A stretch of 64,000 nucleotides of DNA from Bradyrhizobium sp. 4 (GCF_023100905.1 NZ_CP064687.1:124001-188000); one strand, 5' to 3'; shown: positions 26,861 through 36,239, counted from the stretch's first letter. The notes: generated from the sequence alone by a model not told the origin. Program-made: numbers and translations.

Positions 26861-27715
26861 CTAGGGCCCAGGCCTGCGCGCGAGGGTCGATCCCAGTTGG
26901 GTATTGATGTGCTGGTAAAACGAGATTTGGGACGGGGCGAAGCCATTGGGACCCGTTGGCCCGAAGGTAAGCAGCAGCTCATGTGTGCGGGAGCGATTCA
27001 GGTTCAGGATCGGCGTTCCGCCGCCGGACAGCGGAATAAGCTTGAATTGAGGGGTTACGCCGCCGCTGGAGACAACCACGAACTTCAGATCGTAACTGTA
27101 AACGTCGATCTTTTCAGGCTTCTTCGCACCCTGCGGCTTTGATGAATGGAGCAGATCGGCAGCCTTTACGTGGTCCTCCAAAAAACGCGCTATACCCAAA
27201 TCCGACTTCACGAGAAGTGAGCTGGCGTCTCGTTCGATAGGCCACGCCTGCTCGTCGCACATGTCTTTGTTCTTGCCGGGGCCCGCAATGCTGCCGACAC
27301 TCCAGTAGGAGTAGGCTGTATCCGTTCGTGTTGCAGTCGATGAAAGCTCTCCCGAAAGGCCTACGCTCCAGCTCCTACCGATCGAGAGGCCCGATTCCGA
27401 TCCGTTCGTAAGCGTACGATTATAAGTCAGGTTCGGCGTGAAGCCCGAGCTTTCCACAACGCTAGGGGTCAACTGCAACTGAATGCCATAGTCTGGCGGT
27501 ATCGGCGGTCCGAATCCGGTTGGAGTTTGATTGACCCTGCGTATCCCCTTGATGGTTTCGCACAGAATATTGCGCTTTATCTTAAGCACCATGTCGGGGC
27601 CGACATCTTGCGCCTCCCACGCTTCTGTGAGCGTAGGCGGGACAAGGCCGCAGCCGGCGAGGGGGATCGTCAGGAGCAGCGCTGCCGTGCACACCCTCAA
27701 GGACAAACTTAGCAT
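26861..27715 (-). CDS. Unknown outer-membrane-type lipoprotein
   Basis: A 284-residue protein with a lipoprotein signal peptide: MLSLSLRVCTAALLLTIPLAGC, with the lipobox LAGC and Cys22 as the lipidated residue. The mature part is rich in Ser, Thr and beta-forming stretches (IQLQLTPSVVESSGFTPNLTYNRTLTNG), later VYSYDLKFVVVSSGGVTPQFKLIP and THELLLTFGPTG. This suggests a secreted beta-structured lipoprotein; no family is recognised. It lies 11 bases downstream of the 99-residue gene on the same strand, so they form a two-gene operon, divergent from the membrane protein at 28383. Intact. Confidence 0.72.
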   Translation of the reverse strand: MLSLSLRVCTAALLLTIPLAGCGLVPPTLTEAWEAQDVGPDMVLKIKRNILCETIKGIRRVNQTPTGFGPPIPPDYGIQLQLTPSVVESSGFTPNLTYNRTLTNGSESGLSIGRSWSVGLSGELSSTATRTDTAYSYWSVGSIAGPGKNKDMCDEQAWPIERDASSLLVKSDLGIARFLEDHVKAADLLHSSKPQGAKKPEKIDVYSYDLKFVVVSSGGVTPQFKLIPLSGGGTPILNLNRSRTHELLLTFGPTGPNGFAPSQISFYQHINTQLGSTLARRPGP

Positions 27716-27726
27716 TATGGCATGCC

Positions 27727-28026
27727 TCAGTCTGGCAGCTTGAGGTTCGGCTCATCAGGCCGCAGCTGCTTGAGTAGATCGGTCGCATCCCCGTGCGGGA
27801 CCGAGGTGATCGTTACCTCAAAACCGGGGCCCGCCTTCTTGACGTGCAAATTGGCCTGATCGCCGGCTTTGTCCGCTAAACCGGGAAGCAGCTCGCCGGG
27901 CACTTCCTCAAGGATGAACTTGTAGTCGGCGCCGACCCTCTCGATACGGATCGCATCGATGCGGGGGTAGCACAGGTTTCCCCACAAGACTTCATTGGCG
28001 GCGCAGGGTGGAGGATGAGGGGCCAT
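27727..28026 (-). CDS. Small unknown protein, first gene of a two-gene operon
   Basis: A 99-residue protein from the ATG at 28026, preceded by GGGAGACGGAT. Start MAPHPPPCAANEVLWGNLCYPRID, then IERVGADYKFILEEVPGELLPGLADKAGD and KAGPGFEVTITSVPHGDATDLLKQL. No signal peptide or membrane segment is seen; the two Cys near the N terminus could form a disulfide or bind metal. The open frame extends 81 codons upstream, but that part is unlike coding sequence and lacks a better start. Function unknown; its partner is the lipoprotein downstream. Confidence 0.6.
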   Translation of the reverse strand: MAPHPPPCAANEVLWGNLCYPRIDAIRIERVGADYKFILEEVPGELLPGLADKAGDQANLHVKKAGPGFEVTITSVPHGDATDLLKQLRPDEPNLKLPD

Positions 28027-28382
28027 ATCCGTCTCCCGATAAAAGTTTTTCCTCGCAATAGATTTTCGTCGCAACCGATACGATCGGGCCGTAATGCCGT
28101 CTTGGCAAGTCTGAGTAGCAGGAGCCTTGACGAAAAATGTCGAGTTGTATCCGGGGGGCCACACCAGGCAAGCGCGTTCAAAAGCGAACCGGGCTGCGGT
28201 GCGTCGTTGCCATAAAAGGGCTCGATCGTTTTCGCGCCAATTTTGCGGTGCTGGGCTAGGCTGCCGCACGAGCTTGCCTTACCCTCCGAGCAAGTCTAGC
28301 TTACTGCAAGCTTTAGTAGAACGCAATTTGATGCGGTGACGCGCCGCGGGGCCTGCACCGTGAAATTCAATGGGAGCGGCAC

Positions 28383-29624
28383 GTGCGCTCTTTTTTAAAT
28401 CGTAGGCCGGGTGGCTTTTTTTGGACCATCGTCCTTCAGCTGGTGACCTGTGTGCTTCCTGGCGTTGCGGCCTCGGCCGATGCTCCCGGCAAGCCGGCGT
28501 TGACGGTTATTCTAGAGCGCAATGAAATTCTCGCCGGCCAGACGATGAGCTTCAACGTGTGGATCGAGAATGCGACCGAGGCCAGGATAATCGATGCGGG
28601 TCTCAGCTTGTTTGGGCCGACCTTCTTGAAAGTCGGCACCCTCGACACAAGCGGCGTGTGCTCCACAAAAGACACTATAGTTCTCGGCAGCGTTGAGCCC
28701 GGTTCGACGCTGGTGCGGAACAAATTGTGCCTGAAGGCAGATTCCAGCATCGAAGAGCGTGACGAGAATCTGGGGTTCGGTCTCAGCTATTCACTTCAGA
28801 ACGTGAAGGACAACAAAACGACTGCCGGCGCGCTTGTTGCGGAAAAGAAGTTGAGCATCGGCCTATTCGGAACGGAAAGCGTTGGCGGTGTTTCGCTGCG
28901 TCTTGCGTCGTACATCATTCCCGGCACGCTTTTCTTGATGATTTTGCGATTATTCGCTCCCAAATGGAAAGTAGAACTCGGTGCGACGGAGTCCGTCACA
29001 CTCAGCATTTTTATCTCGGTTCTCTTGTTCCTTCTGGCGGCGCTTGGATTTCCTTCCTTGCAGCTGCGTTTCGCAGGGATCGGATCAAGTGTAAGTGCGA
29101 TTGCGTTTCTCGCGCTCTGTGGCGCTGCGATCGCGCTTGCTTTCATTGCAGCCGTCGTTTTGCAAGGTTTGTCATTTATAGCCAGTCAATGGCGCAAAGC
29201 CCGCGTTGTCCAGGAAACTGACAGTCCCGGCAGAATGCTCCGGAAAGCTTTGCGCGCTGCCGGGGGCAACTTCGAGCCCGTCATGATGATCCAGGGCGAT
29301 AAGCAGTTTTTCGGTTCGCTTGCAGTGCCCACGTACGACGGCGGCAAGATTTTGCTCGGATGGTTTAAGCTCAAGATATCCGACGAGACGAAGCGATCGA
29401 AAGCGGAGGAATTGGTCAGAAAGAACAAGTTCGTCAAACTCATGAGAAAAGCTGCCTGGTGGAAGATTCAGCCGGAAATGGATGATCCGGTCAAGGAACC
29501 GGACGACGCTGGCGGTCTCAAAGCAACGAATACGATTGGTAAGTACTTCGATGAGAAGGCCGTGCGTTTGGCGGTCATGCGAGATGAGCTTAAAGAGAGC
29601 AAACCTGTCATCGTGACCAAATGA
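28383..29624 (+). CDS. Unknown integral membrane protein with exported N-terminal domain
   Basis: A 413-residue protein from GTG at 28383 (GGAGCGG upstream). A signal peptide (IVLQLVTCVLPGVAASADA) leads to a roughly 140-residue exported domain (ALTVILERNEILAGQTMSFNVWIENATEARI), which looks like an Ig-like or CARDB-style beta domain with two Cys. Three to four membrane segments follow between about residues 175 and 270 (YIIPGTLFLMILRLF, LSIFISVLLFLLAALGF, VSAIAFLALCGAAIALAFIA). A soluble C-terminal domain of about 140 residues ends it (PGRMLRKALRAAGGNFEPVM, then KLMRKAAWWKIQPEM). It may sense or assemble across the inner membrane. No family recognised. Divergent from the two-gene operon at 26861-28026. 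Confidence 0.72.
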   Translation: MRSFLNRRPGGFFWTIVLQLVTCVLPGVAASADAPGKPALTVILERNEILAGQTMSFNVWIENATEARIIDAGLSLFGPTFLKVGTLDTSGVCSTKDTIVLGSVEPGSTLVRNKLCLKADSSIEERDENLGFGLSYSLQNVKDNKTTAGALVAEKKLSIGLFGTESVGGVSLRLASYIIPGTLFLMILRLFAPKWKVELGATESVTLSIFISVLLFLLAALGFPSLQLRFAGIGSSVSAIAFLALCGAAIALAFIAAVVLQGLSFIASQWRKARVVQETDSPGRMLRKALRAAGGNFEPVMMIQGDKQFFGSLAVPTYDGGKILLGWFKLKISDETKRSKAEELVRKNKFVKLMRKAAWWKIQPEMDDPVKEPDDAGGLKATNTIGKYFDEKAVRLAVMRDELKESKPVIVTK

Positions 29625-29827
29625 TGCGGCTGGGACCGGCCTTGCGGCCGGCCCCAGGAGATAGTTGCCGCCTTGCTCGCCTTGTGTGGCAAGCAGTGGC
29701 GGCATCTTTGGGCACGTAGCCCAGCTGTACAGCGTTGTGAGAATATCGCGCCAAGGGCGAGAAGACAAACGGTAAACGGTCAATAGAAGGTGGTCACCCC
29801 CGATGCGGCGCTTGCGAGGAATTTGAA

Positions 29828-30907
29828 ATGGCGCGCGTGGTTTATTGTGTTTTTGACGTTCATCTCTGGTCGCAGCCGTTCGTTGGGGCCGATTTCGATC
29901 CAAGGGTCCATTTCCTTTGGTCCGCTTCTGATTTCCGCCAGATGCGCACCCGCGGCACCAAGATCGAACTTGCGAACCTGGTCCTGCTTCCTCTGAATAA
30001 TGAACTCGATCTGCGACGGAATCACCTTTGGCCGCGCTATCAGACGGTCGCTAGCAATGTACCAGGAAGTATAACTCCGTTTGGAGAAGCCAGCGATTTT
30101 GTGTGGCCGGTACGCTGCAGGCCCAAGAATCTCGATTTAACGCTAAATGGAGCCGTGTGGAACACGAACCGGAAAGTGCGGTCGACGATCTGGCTTTGGC
30201 CGTTCGGGTGGTCGTCCCTGCTCGAGATGGACCTTCCTGCAGGCGATGAGTTTGACGACCTGCTGGATATTGGAATCAAGCTCCGTCAGAAAGATCCTGC
30301 TCCTCTGCTCCTGAAGGGGAAGGCGGTCGGGGTGTCCGGCGCGCTTGCCCATCTGGCTCAGCTCGTCAAGCAGGATCTGTGCACGCCGGCCGCTCAAGGA
30401 AAGGCAATGGAATCTACTCGCCTTCCGCGCTACGTCGTGTGCGCCATTGAATTGCAGAAAGGATTTCAAGTTCGCCGCAACATCTCCATGGCGGATCGAA
30501 TGTCGCTGATCGGGGCTGTGCGCGGACAGGAGCTCGACCTGAGCAAGTTTCTCAGCAATCCTCCCTTATTCACGCCGCTCGGTGATGGCAATTTTGCTGT
30601 CACCGACTTTGATGCGGGAACAGCAATCGTTCAGCGGCATCGGCAGGACCGGGAGGGCAGCCTGGAAGGCAATCATTGCTTCTACGTCAATACGCGGAAT
30701 TTTTTCTCCATCTTTCTCACCCTTCATCGGTTGATCGCCTACCTGACCGTGAAATCGAAGGGAGACGCAAGGGCGGCGGCTGCCGCATCGGTGCTCGCGT
30801 CCTTGCCTGCCGAATATCGAAACAGGCTCTGCTCGGACTTCGCCGCTAAATATGCGCCGCAGCCGACTGTTCCAGTTGTTGCAGGTAATAACCCCGCGGC
30901 TCCTTGA
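29828..30907 (+). CDS. Unknown soluble protein
   Basis: A 359-residue protein beginning MARVVYCVFDVHLWSQPFVG, with GAGG-type ribosome binding site upstream. It contains LANLVLLPLNNELDLRRNHLW, then IWLWPFGWSSLLEMDLPAGDEFDDL, and RRNISMADRMSLIGAVRGQE; the C terminus is Ala/Pro-rich. No signal peptide, membrane segment or nucleotide-binding motif is visible. It follows the membrane protein at 28383 on the same strand after 203 bases, in which a GC-rich hairpin (GGGACCGGCC-TTGC-GGCCGGCCCC near 29632) may terminate the first transcript. Function unknown; intact. Confidence 0.68.
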   Translation: MARVVYCVFDVHLWSQPFVGADFDPRVHFLWSASDFRQMRTRGTKIELANLVLLPLNNELDLRRNHLWPRYQTVASNVPGSITPFGEASDFVWPVRCRPKNLDLTLNGAVWNTNRKVRSTIWLWPFGWSSLLEMDLPAGDEFDDLLDIGIKLRQKDPAPLLLKGKAVGVSGALAHLAQLVKQDLCTPAAQGKAMESTRLPRYVVCAIELQKGFQVRRNISMADRMSLIGAVRGQELDLSKFLSNPPLFTPLGDGNFAVTDFDAGTAIVQRHRQDREGSLEGNHCFYVNTRNFFSIFLTLHRLIAYLTVKSKGDARAAAAASVLASLPAEYRNRLCSDFAAKYAPQPTVPVVAGNNPAAP

Positions 30908-31193
30908 GGGCACGTTCGCGACGCATGGGTAGTGCTTCAGCGCGAAGCGTTTTTCAAGCGGCATGGGCACCGAACTTGATCTTGGGCCGCGAGCCATCGA
31001 TTCCTTCCCGGACATGGCGCATGGACTTTATCCCGTCGCTCGTTCTTCTTACCGCGCGTGAGCTCGTTAACCTTGGCTTTCGCGACAGGGACCCGTCTGC
31101 CCGTAAGCCTCACCCGCGCGAGGGATCGTTACCAGCAACCGCCGAGACTTAATGCGCTGGGCAGGCGAGCGAAGGAAGATTGAGGTTGGCTAC

Positions 31194-31435
31194 CTACTCA
31201 GACTCGCCGTGCGCTACGCGAAGCAGTTCGCGTAGGCGCTCCCAGTTGAGCGTATCCTCGTACGGGAGACCGATTGAGTGCGCCGAGGCTCTTGCAGCGA
31301 CTTCGCTTGCGATCTCTTCGAGCCTGTCGACGGGAATGGGATCGACATCTCCCGTGATGCCGCGTTGTGACAAGCGTCCCGGACAATCCTGGCGAACTCG
31401 CGTTCGCGGGCCTGATTAACGTAGCGCTCGGCCAT
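31194..31435 (-). pseudogene. Small conserved protein, frameshifted
   Basis: Minus strand from the ATG at 31435: MAERYVNQAREREFARIVRD with ACHNA, then a shift near 31365 into GITGDVDPIPVDRLEEIASE and SIGLPYEDTLNWERLRELLRVAHGESE to the stop at 31194. The joined product is about 80 residues and helical. Family unknown. The IS66 left end begins 12 bases beyond its start, so its promoter is separated from it. Confidence 0.5.
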
Positions 31436-31526
31436 GGCGGTCATCCGTAAGCGCGAAGCCGATACCCTTGCTTCAGAATTCGAATGAACGTGGGAAAGAA
31501 GCCTCCGGCTTGGACGGAGGTTTCGG

Positions 31527-31949
31527 ATGGGATTGGACAGCAAAAAGGACGTCCATTTGGACGGCTCAACGAGGGGATCGGTGAGCCGGCTGGAGGTTCT
31601 TGAAGGACCATCGGGGCGCCGCGTACGTTCGGAAGCTGAGAGAGCTCGGATCGTCGCCGAGAGTCTGTTACCCGGTGCCCAGGTGTCCGAGGTGGCGCGC
31701 AAGCACGGAGCGACGCGCTGGCAGATCTACGATTGGCGACGGCGGCTTCGGCAACGAGGCGTGTTGCCGCCGCGCGAGGTATCGCAGCCGACATTCGCGC
31801 CGCTAGTCGTGGAAGGTGCGTTGGAGGAGCGTCAGGTTCCGGCGATCAAGCTTGAGATCGCGATCGGCGATGTCGTGCTGCGGACGGACACAGCCATAGA
31901 TGGCGAGCAGCTGTCCCGTGTGATCCGCGCGATGCGAGCGTCACGATGA
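31527..31949 (+). CDS. tnpA: IS66 accessory protein TnpA
   Basis: A 140-residue IS66 TnpA. It has a helix-turn-helix of the IS3/IS911 orfA type: RRVRSEAERARIVAESLLPG, then AQVSEVARKHGATRWQIYDWRRRL. The C-terminal part (KLEIAIGDVVLRTDTAIDGEQLSRVIRAM) is the region shared by IS66 TnpA proteins. Required for transposition with TnpB and TnpC. Its stop overlaps the tnpB start by four bases. Intact. Confidence 0.92.
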   Translation: MGLDSKKDVHLDGSTRGSVSRLEVLEGPSGRRVRSEAERARIVAESLLPGAQVSEVARKHGATRWQIYDWRRRLRQRGVLPPREVSQPTFAPLVVEGALEERQVPAIKLEIAIGDVVLRTDTAIDGEQLSRVIRAMRASR

Positions 31950-32299
31950 TCGCGGCCGGTGCCGATCTGAAGATTTACATCGCGACGCGGCCGATCGACT
32001 TCCGCTGTGGCCACGATGGGCTTGCGGCGAAGGTGCAGGAGATGCTTCGTCTCGACCCGTTCAGCGGCGCAGCCTTCGTGTTCCGATCGAAACGAGCGGA
32101 CCGGATCAAGATTTTGGTCTGGGATCGAACGGGTCTGGTGTTGGTGCACAAGCGTCTTGAAGGTTGCAAGTTCGTTTGGCCAACGATCGCAGACGGCGTG
32201 ATACGGATATCGCCGGCGATGTTCGCAGCCCTGTTCGAGGGGCTGGATTGGAGGTTGGTCCGCCCGGAAGAAGCGCGGCGTCCCCAGGCGGCTGGATAA
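31946..32299 (+). CDS. tnpB: IS66 accessory protein TnpB
   Basis: A 117-residue IS66 TnpB (IS66 Orf2-like). The conserved opening IYIATRPIDFRCGHDGLAAKVQEML, then GAAFVFRSKRADRIKILVWDRTGLVLVHKRLE, is present and length is normal. It is the helper protein encoded between tnpA and tnpC, translationally coupled to tnpA through the four-base overlap. Intact. Confidence 0.94.
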   Translation: MIAAGADLKIYIATRPIDFRCGHDGLAAKVQEMLRLDPFSGAAFVFRSKRADRIKILVWDRTGLVLVHKRLEGCKFVWPTIADGVIRISPAMFAALFEGLDWRLVRPEEARRPQAAG

Positions 32300-32368
32300 C
32301 TGCGGCAGAATGACTCGGAAGCTATTTTGAATGTGGCACGCGCGGCGGCGATGTGCTCGAAATAGCGC

Positions 32369-33948
32369 ATGAGCATCGCGGCGCTGCGCGACGAAAATGA
32401 ACAATTGAAAGCGCTTTTGGCGCAAACGCAGGCGGCCTTGAGCGAACATCAGGCGGCGCTGGCGACGTCGGAAGAGGCGCGGCGTCGGTTGGAGGTCATT
32501 CTCGGCGAATTGCGACGCGAGAAGTTCGGCGCGAAGTCCGAGAAGCTGCGGCCAGATCAGTATCACTTGCCGCTGGAAGACGTGGAGATCGCGCAAGGCA
32601 TCCTGGACGCGGCGCAGGAGAGAGCCGAGGCTGTGATCAAGGGCCGATCGCGGAGCGCGCCGGATCAAGGTTCTCATCGCAATCGCGGCTGCCTGCCTGC
32701 CCATTTGCCGCGGGTGGAACGGATCATCGAGCCTGCGAGTACGCTTTGCCCGTGCGGTTGCGGCGCCATGACGAAGATCGGCGAGGACGTCAGCCAGCGC
32801 CTCGACGTGATCCCGGCGCAATGGCGCGTGCTGATCACACGCCGCCCAAAATACATCTGTCGCCGCTGCTCCGGCCCCGTCGTGCAGGCGCACGCACCGG
32901 AGCACGTCGTGCCCGGCGGGCTGCCGACCGAAGCGGCCATCGCGCACGTGATCGTCTCCAAATTTGGCGACCATACGCCATTTTACCGTCAGGCCGAGAT
33001 CTATGCGCGCCAGGGCATCCGGCTTGATCGGGCGACACTGGGCAACTGGTCCGGCCGCGCCTGCTTCCATCTTCAGCCCATCGCGGAACACATGCGCCAC
33101 CACCTGGCCACGGCGGATCGGCTGTTCATGGACGAGACCAAGGCGCCGGTACTCGATCCGGGGCGCGGCCAAACGAAGAAAGGCTACTTCTGGGCGATTG
33201 CCTCAGACGACCGCGGCCACAGCGGCCCAAGTCCGCCGATCGTGCTGTTCCGATATGCCCCCAGTCGCAGCGGTGCCTTCGCTGAGCAGTTCCTGGATGG
33301 CTTTGGCGGACGCTTCCTGCAATGCGATGCCTATGACGGTTATGATCGACTGACCGAAGTCGTTCGACCGCAAGGGCCGTGGACGCTCGTGCATTGCTGG
33401 AGCCATTTGCGCCGGCGCTTCGTCAAATTGGTGCGCAACAGCAAGTCTCCGATCGCCGAGGCCGCCGTCCGGCAGATCGCGCAGCTTTACGCCATCGAAG
33501 CCATGGTGCGCGGCTCGTCGCCAGACATCCGGTTGGCCGCGCGCAAGGAGCACTCGCTGCCCCTTTAAAACCGTGGTTTGAGAAGCAGCTTTCCATGATC
33601 TCCAGCGGCTCAACGCTCGCCGAGGACATCCGCTATGCGCTCAATCACTGGCAGGGGTTGACCCGCTTCCTCGAAGACGGGCGCCTCGAGCTCGACACCA
33701 ACCCTGTCGAGAACGCCATCCGGCCAGTCTGCCTGACCAGAAAAAATGCGCTCTTCGCCGGTCATGAGGTCGGAGCCGAAAACTGGGCCTTGCTCGCCTC
33801 GATCGTCGCCACCTGCAAGCTCAACGACGTCAACCCGGCCGCCTACATCGCCGAAACACTCGAGACGATCATCGACGGCCATCCCCATAGCCGCATCGAA
33901 GACCTCATGCCGTGGCGATTCCGCAAAACGTCAAGCCAGCCTCAATAG
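32369..33948 (+). pseudogene. tnpC: IS66 transposase TnpC, frameshifted near the C terminus
   Basis: Reads from the ATG at 32369 with a coiled coil (LRDENEQLKALLAQTQAALSEHQ), the zinc-binding-type segment LCPCGCGAMTKIGEDVSQRLDVIP with a second CRRC pair, then the DDE catalytic core: DRLFMDETKAPVL, YDGYDRLT and WSHLRRRFVKL. At about 33565 the frame ends (KEHSLPL then TAA). The rest, LKPWFEKQLSMISSGSTLAEDIRYALN with LELDTNPVENAIRP, which carries the final acidic residue, follows in another frame to 33948. Compared with the family a few codons are also missing at the junction, so this is a small deletion and not a simple slip. Confidence 0.85.
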
Positions 33949-34212
33949 GGTTGCGGCTAAGCGCTTACGCCTGCTCGCATTATGTCGTCGATCATCGGTG
34001 GTGCCTCTGGTTGCGTTGTTGCCGTTGGCGTGTCGCAACCCGATCCTACGGGAGAATTTCCGGTGGCCAGTGCAATGGCGCCCGCCTGGTACGGCGCTAT
34101 TAGAGGCGCACGACCGGGTGGCTTTGCTCTACCGAGCTACACCACAACCGTGGACACGACCCGTACCACCGCTGGAAAGAATGGGCTTCCTGTCTCTGCG
34201 CAAGACGCGCCG

Positions 34213-35760
34213 TTAGTCACTTAAGGCTCCGCTTTGACCGAATGAGTCCGCGTACAATTGCTCAAGTTTCACAACTTCATCTTGAGTGAGCTCGGCGAAT
34301 TCGTTCTCTCGTGCCCGCTTTGAAAGTCTTCCTTGATTCTGTCGCAGAAAGCCAAACAGGTTGTTGAGCGTTCGCTCGGGCATGTCGATGATGTTTTCGA
34401 CTCCGGATCGGAACATATCAAAGTTGCGCAGGAAGCTCGTCTCATTCGGAAGGTCCAGCTCAATCGTCTGGCGTACACATTCGTAGAGAAATTCCGCATG
34501 CGGGGTGGCGTCGAAGAAGCGGTAGAAATCGCCGGTATCGTTCAAAACCTTCACATTATTCTTTGGGGTCGCTTCCCATTGAACGCACGGAAGTAGCCTG
34601 CTGGAATAGCTTTCCAGCACGCCTTTGTACTCGGTGATCCGGTCAAGAATCGCCGATGACACTGGAAAATGGACCCCGGCCGGATTAAATCCGCGCCGCG
34701 CGAGGACATGATGCATCAGATATCGATGGATGCGTCCGTTGCCGTCCTCGAATGGATGGATATAAACAAAGCCGAACGCGAGCACCGCCGCCGCGATAAT
34801 GGGATCGAGCTCGTTCTCGGCGGCGAGATCGAATGCGATCAATCCTGCCATAAGAGAGGCGATGTCTTCATGCCTCGCGCTGATATGGTCCGGGATAGGG
34901 CGCTGTGTATCGCGGTCATGCTCTCCGACGAAGCCTCCTTCCTGCCGGAACCCGAGCTTCACGAAACGCTCGTCTCCGATGACGATGCCTTGCAGGCGCA
35001 AAAACTCCCGCTCATCGAGCGGCGCGCGCCCAGCCTCGCCGATGGCGCGTCCCCATCTTTGAATGCGATCCTGAGGCGGCCTTTCTCCCTCGATGATGTA
35101 ACTAGACTTTGAATCTTTCAGCAGCAGAAAGGCGGCGGTGCGCGCGAGCAAATCCTTCGGGACTTCGCTGACGACAGCGCGCGCCCGCTCCTTCCAGTTC
35201 TGCGCGAGAAATTGGTTCAGCGCGGCCGTCTTGAAAACGAGCGGACAAAATTCCGGGGTGCCGGGAAGGTTGTTGCGAACGCGATGCCGGGCGGAATTCG
35301 TGCCAATCCCTCCGAACTGGAGGTCGGTATCGATGGCGTCTACATATGAGACCTTGTCTGTAAGCGACAGATTCAGCTCGCAGCCAAGCAACCACTCGTA
35401 CAGAAACCAGATGCGTCGTGTGTAAATGCCGGTCGGCTTCTGCCGGACAAGCTCCGCGATGTCACCCTCGTTAACGACTAGGAAAAGCCGCTTCAGGACG
35501 GAAAGATCGACTCCTTCGTTCTTGAGGGCAAAAGTCAGGTGTCCCTCAAGCGAGGCCTGGGGAGCATGGCGAGGCGTGTAGATCCGCCAACCATCCTGTT
35601 CAATGATACGGTGCCGGGCTCCGATGGCCGAAAGGGTGCGGGGGACCGGCACGGCCAGCTTGTAAGTGTCGATGAGCGCGGCATAACCCGCGGGGACAGC
35701 GGGCTCAGGCAATCGCCTATCGTGAAAAACATTCACCGATCCTGAAAATTCTGCGCTCAC
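34213..35760 (-). CDS. Fic-domain protein with built-in inhibitory motif (class II)
   Basis: A 515-residue Fic protein. The active-site loop HPFEDGNGRIHR (residues 335-346) fits HPFxxGNGRxxR exactly, so AMP transfer or a related nucleotidyl transfer to a target hydroxyl is expected. The inhibitory motif (S/T)xxxE(G/N) is present as SYIIEG at residues 220-225, N-terminal to the Fic core, which places it in autoinhibited class II; Glu224 would block ATP. The N-terminal 200 residues and the C-terminal 120 residues are accessory helical regions. It is not next to a recognisable antitoxin, consistent with self-inhibition. Intact, between IS66 and an IS110 remnant. Confidence 0.9.
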   Translation of the reverse strand: MSAEFSGSVNVFHDRRLPEPAVPAGYAALIDTYKLAVPVPRTLSAIGARHRIIEQDGWRIYTPRHAPQASLEGHLTFALKNEGVDLSVLKRLFLVVNEGDIAELVRQKPTGIYTRRIWFLYEWLLGCELNLSLTDKVSYVDAIDTDLQFGGIGTNSARHRVRNNLPGTPEFCPLVFKTAALNQFLAQNWKERARAVVSEVPKDLLARTAAFLLLKDSKSSYIIEGERPPQDRIQRWGRAIGEAGRAPLDEREFLRLQGIVIGDERFVKLGFRQEGGFVGEHDRDTQRPIPDHISARHEDIASLMAGLIAFDLAAENELDPIIAAAVLAFGFVYIHPFEDGNGRIHRYLMHHVLARRGFNPAGVHFPVSSAILDRITEYKGVLESYSSRLLPCVQWEATPKNNVKVLNDTGDFYRFFDATPHAEFLYECVRQTIELDLPNETSFLRNFDMFRSGVENIIDMPERTLNNLFGFLRQNQGRLSKRARENEFAELTQDEVVKLEQLYADSFGQSGALSD

Positions 35761-36239
35761 TTACATTCCTCTGAAAAACATTTCCCGTCCTCGAATTTTG
35801 GTCACTGAGGGCTTGGATTTCGAAATTCCATCATACCACGTGAAAAATAATCTCTCAACGGAATAATCATGAAAATGGTTCACTTTGGACGGAGAACCCG
35901 GCCGCCATTACAGTAGCGGACCAGGTCGCTCCGGGATGGAACCGTCATGGCGCCGGTGATCTGCCGACGTTCTGGTTTTCAAATTCGCCATCATTTTCAT
36001 GACGTTCCGATCGTGATTTTCCGCTGAAGACGACGAATTCTCTTGGCATACGACCGCGGTCCAGCCAACCGTACGGCACGACCTGCGAGGCGCTGCCGCT
36101 CTTGAAGATTGACCCGGGCGTCCAGAAGCCCGCAGAGGCCACATCCTTGTCAATCCCGGCTCCGACCCTGACCGCAAGAGAGAGGCCGTCGCCGATGACA
36201 TCGGGATGAGCAAGCGTGTTCGTCATGCTGGTGGGGTCC
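35761..36239. other. Intergenic stretch upstream of the Fic gene
   Basis: About 480 bases. The first 120 bases are AT-richer than their surroundings and probably hold the Fic gene promoter. A minus-strand frame at 35945-36226 (MTNTLAHPDVIGDG and on) is open but unlike any family I know and lies against the IS110 remnant. Confidence 0.4.

Larger units (their letters stand above)
31447..33968 (+). mobile_element. IS66-family insertion sequence with both terminal inverted repeats
   Basis: A 2522-base element bounded by inverted repeats that begin GTAAGCGC at each end: left 31447-31467, right 33948-33968 on the other strand, 17 of 21 positions matching. It carries the standard tnpA-tnpB-tnpC set in one direction. 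The expected 8-base target duplication is absent (GGTCATCC on the left, GCCTGCTC on the right), which suggests rearrangement after insertion. The tnpC frameshift makes autonomous movement unlikely. Confidence 0.88.

Noticed and set aside
29628..29660. Hairpin GGGACCGGCC-TTGC-GGCCGGCCCC as a rho-independent terminator
   Set aside because: The stem is good but no T-tract follows, so it is mentioned only with the neighbouring gene and not listed as a terminator.
30904..31152. An 82-codon plus-strand frame after the 359-residue protein
   Set aside because: Low-complexity product with no start signal; antisense frames of equal quality cover the same bases.
31832..33172. A 446-codon minus-strand open frame inside IS66
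   Set aside because: It lies antisense to tnpB and tnpC, whose frames carry recognised IS66 motifs; the antisense product has no domain pattern.
35945..36226. A minus-strand 93-codon frame beginning MTNTLAHPDVIGDG as a gene
   Set aside because: It abuts the IS110 remnant, has no recognisable domain and no clear ribosome binding site; it may be read-through of decayed transposase sequence.
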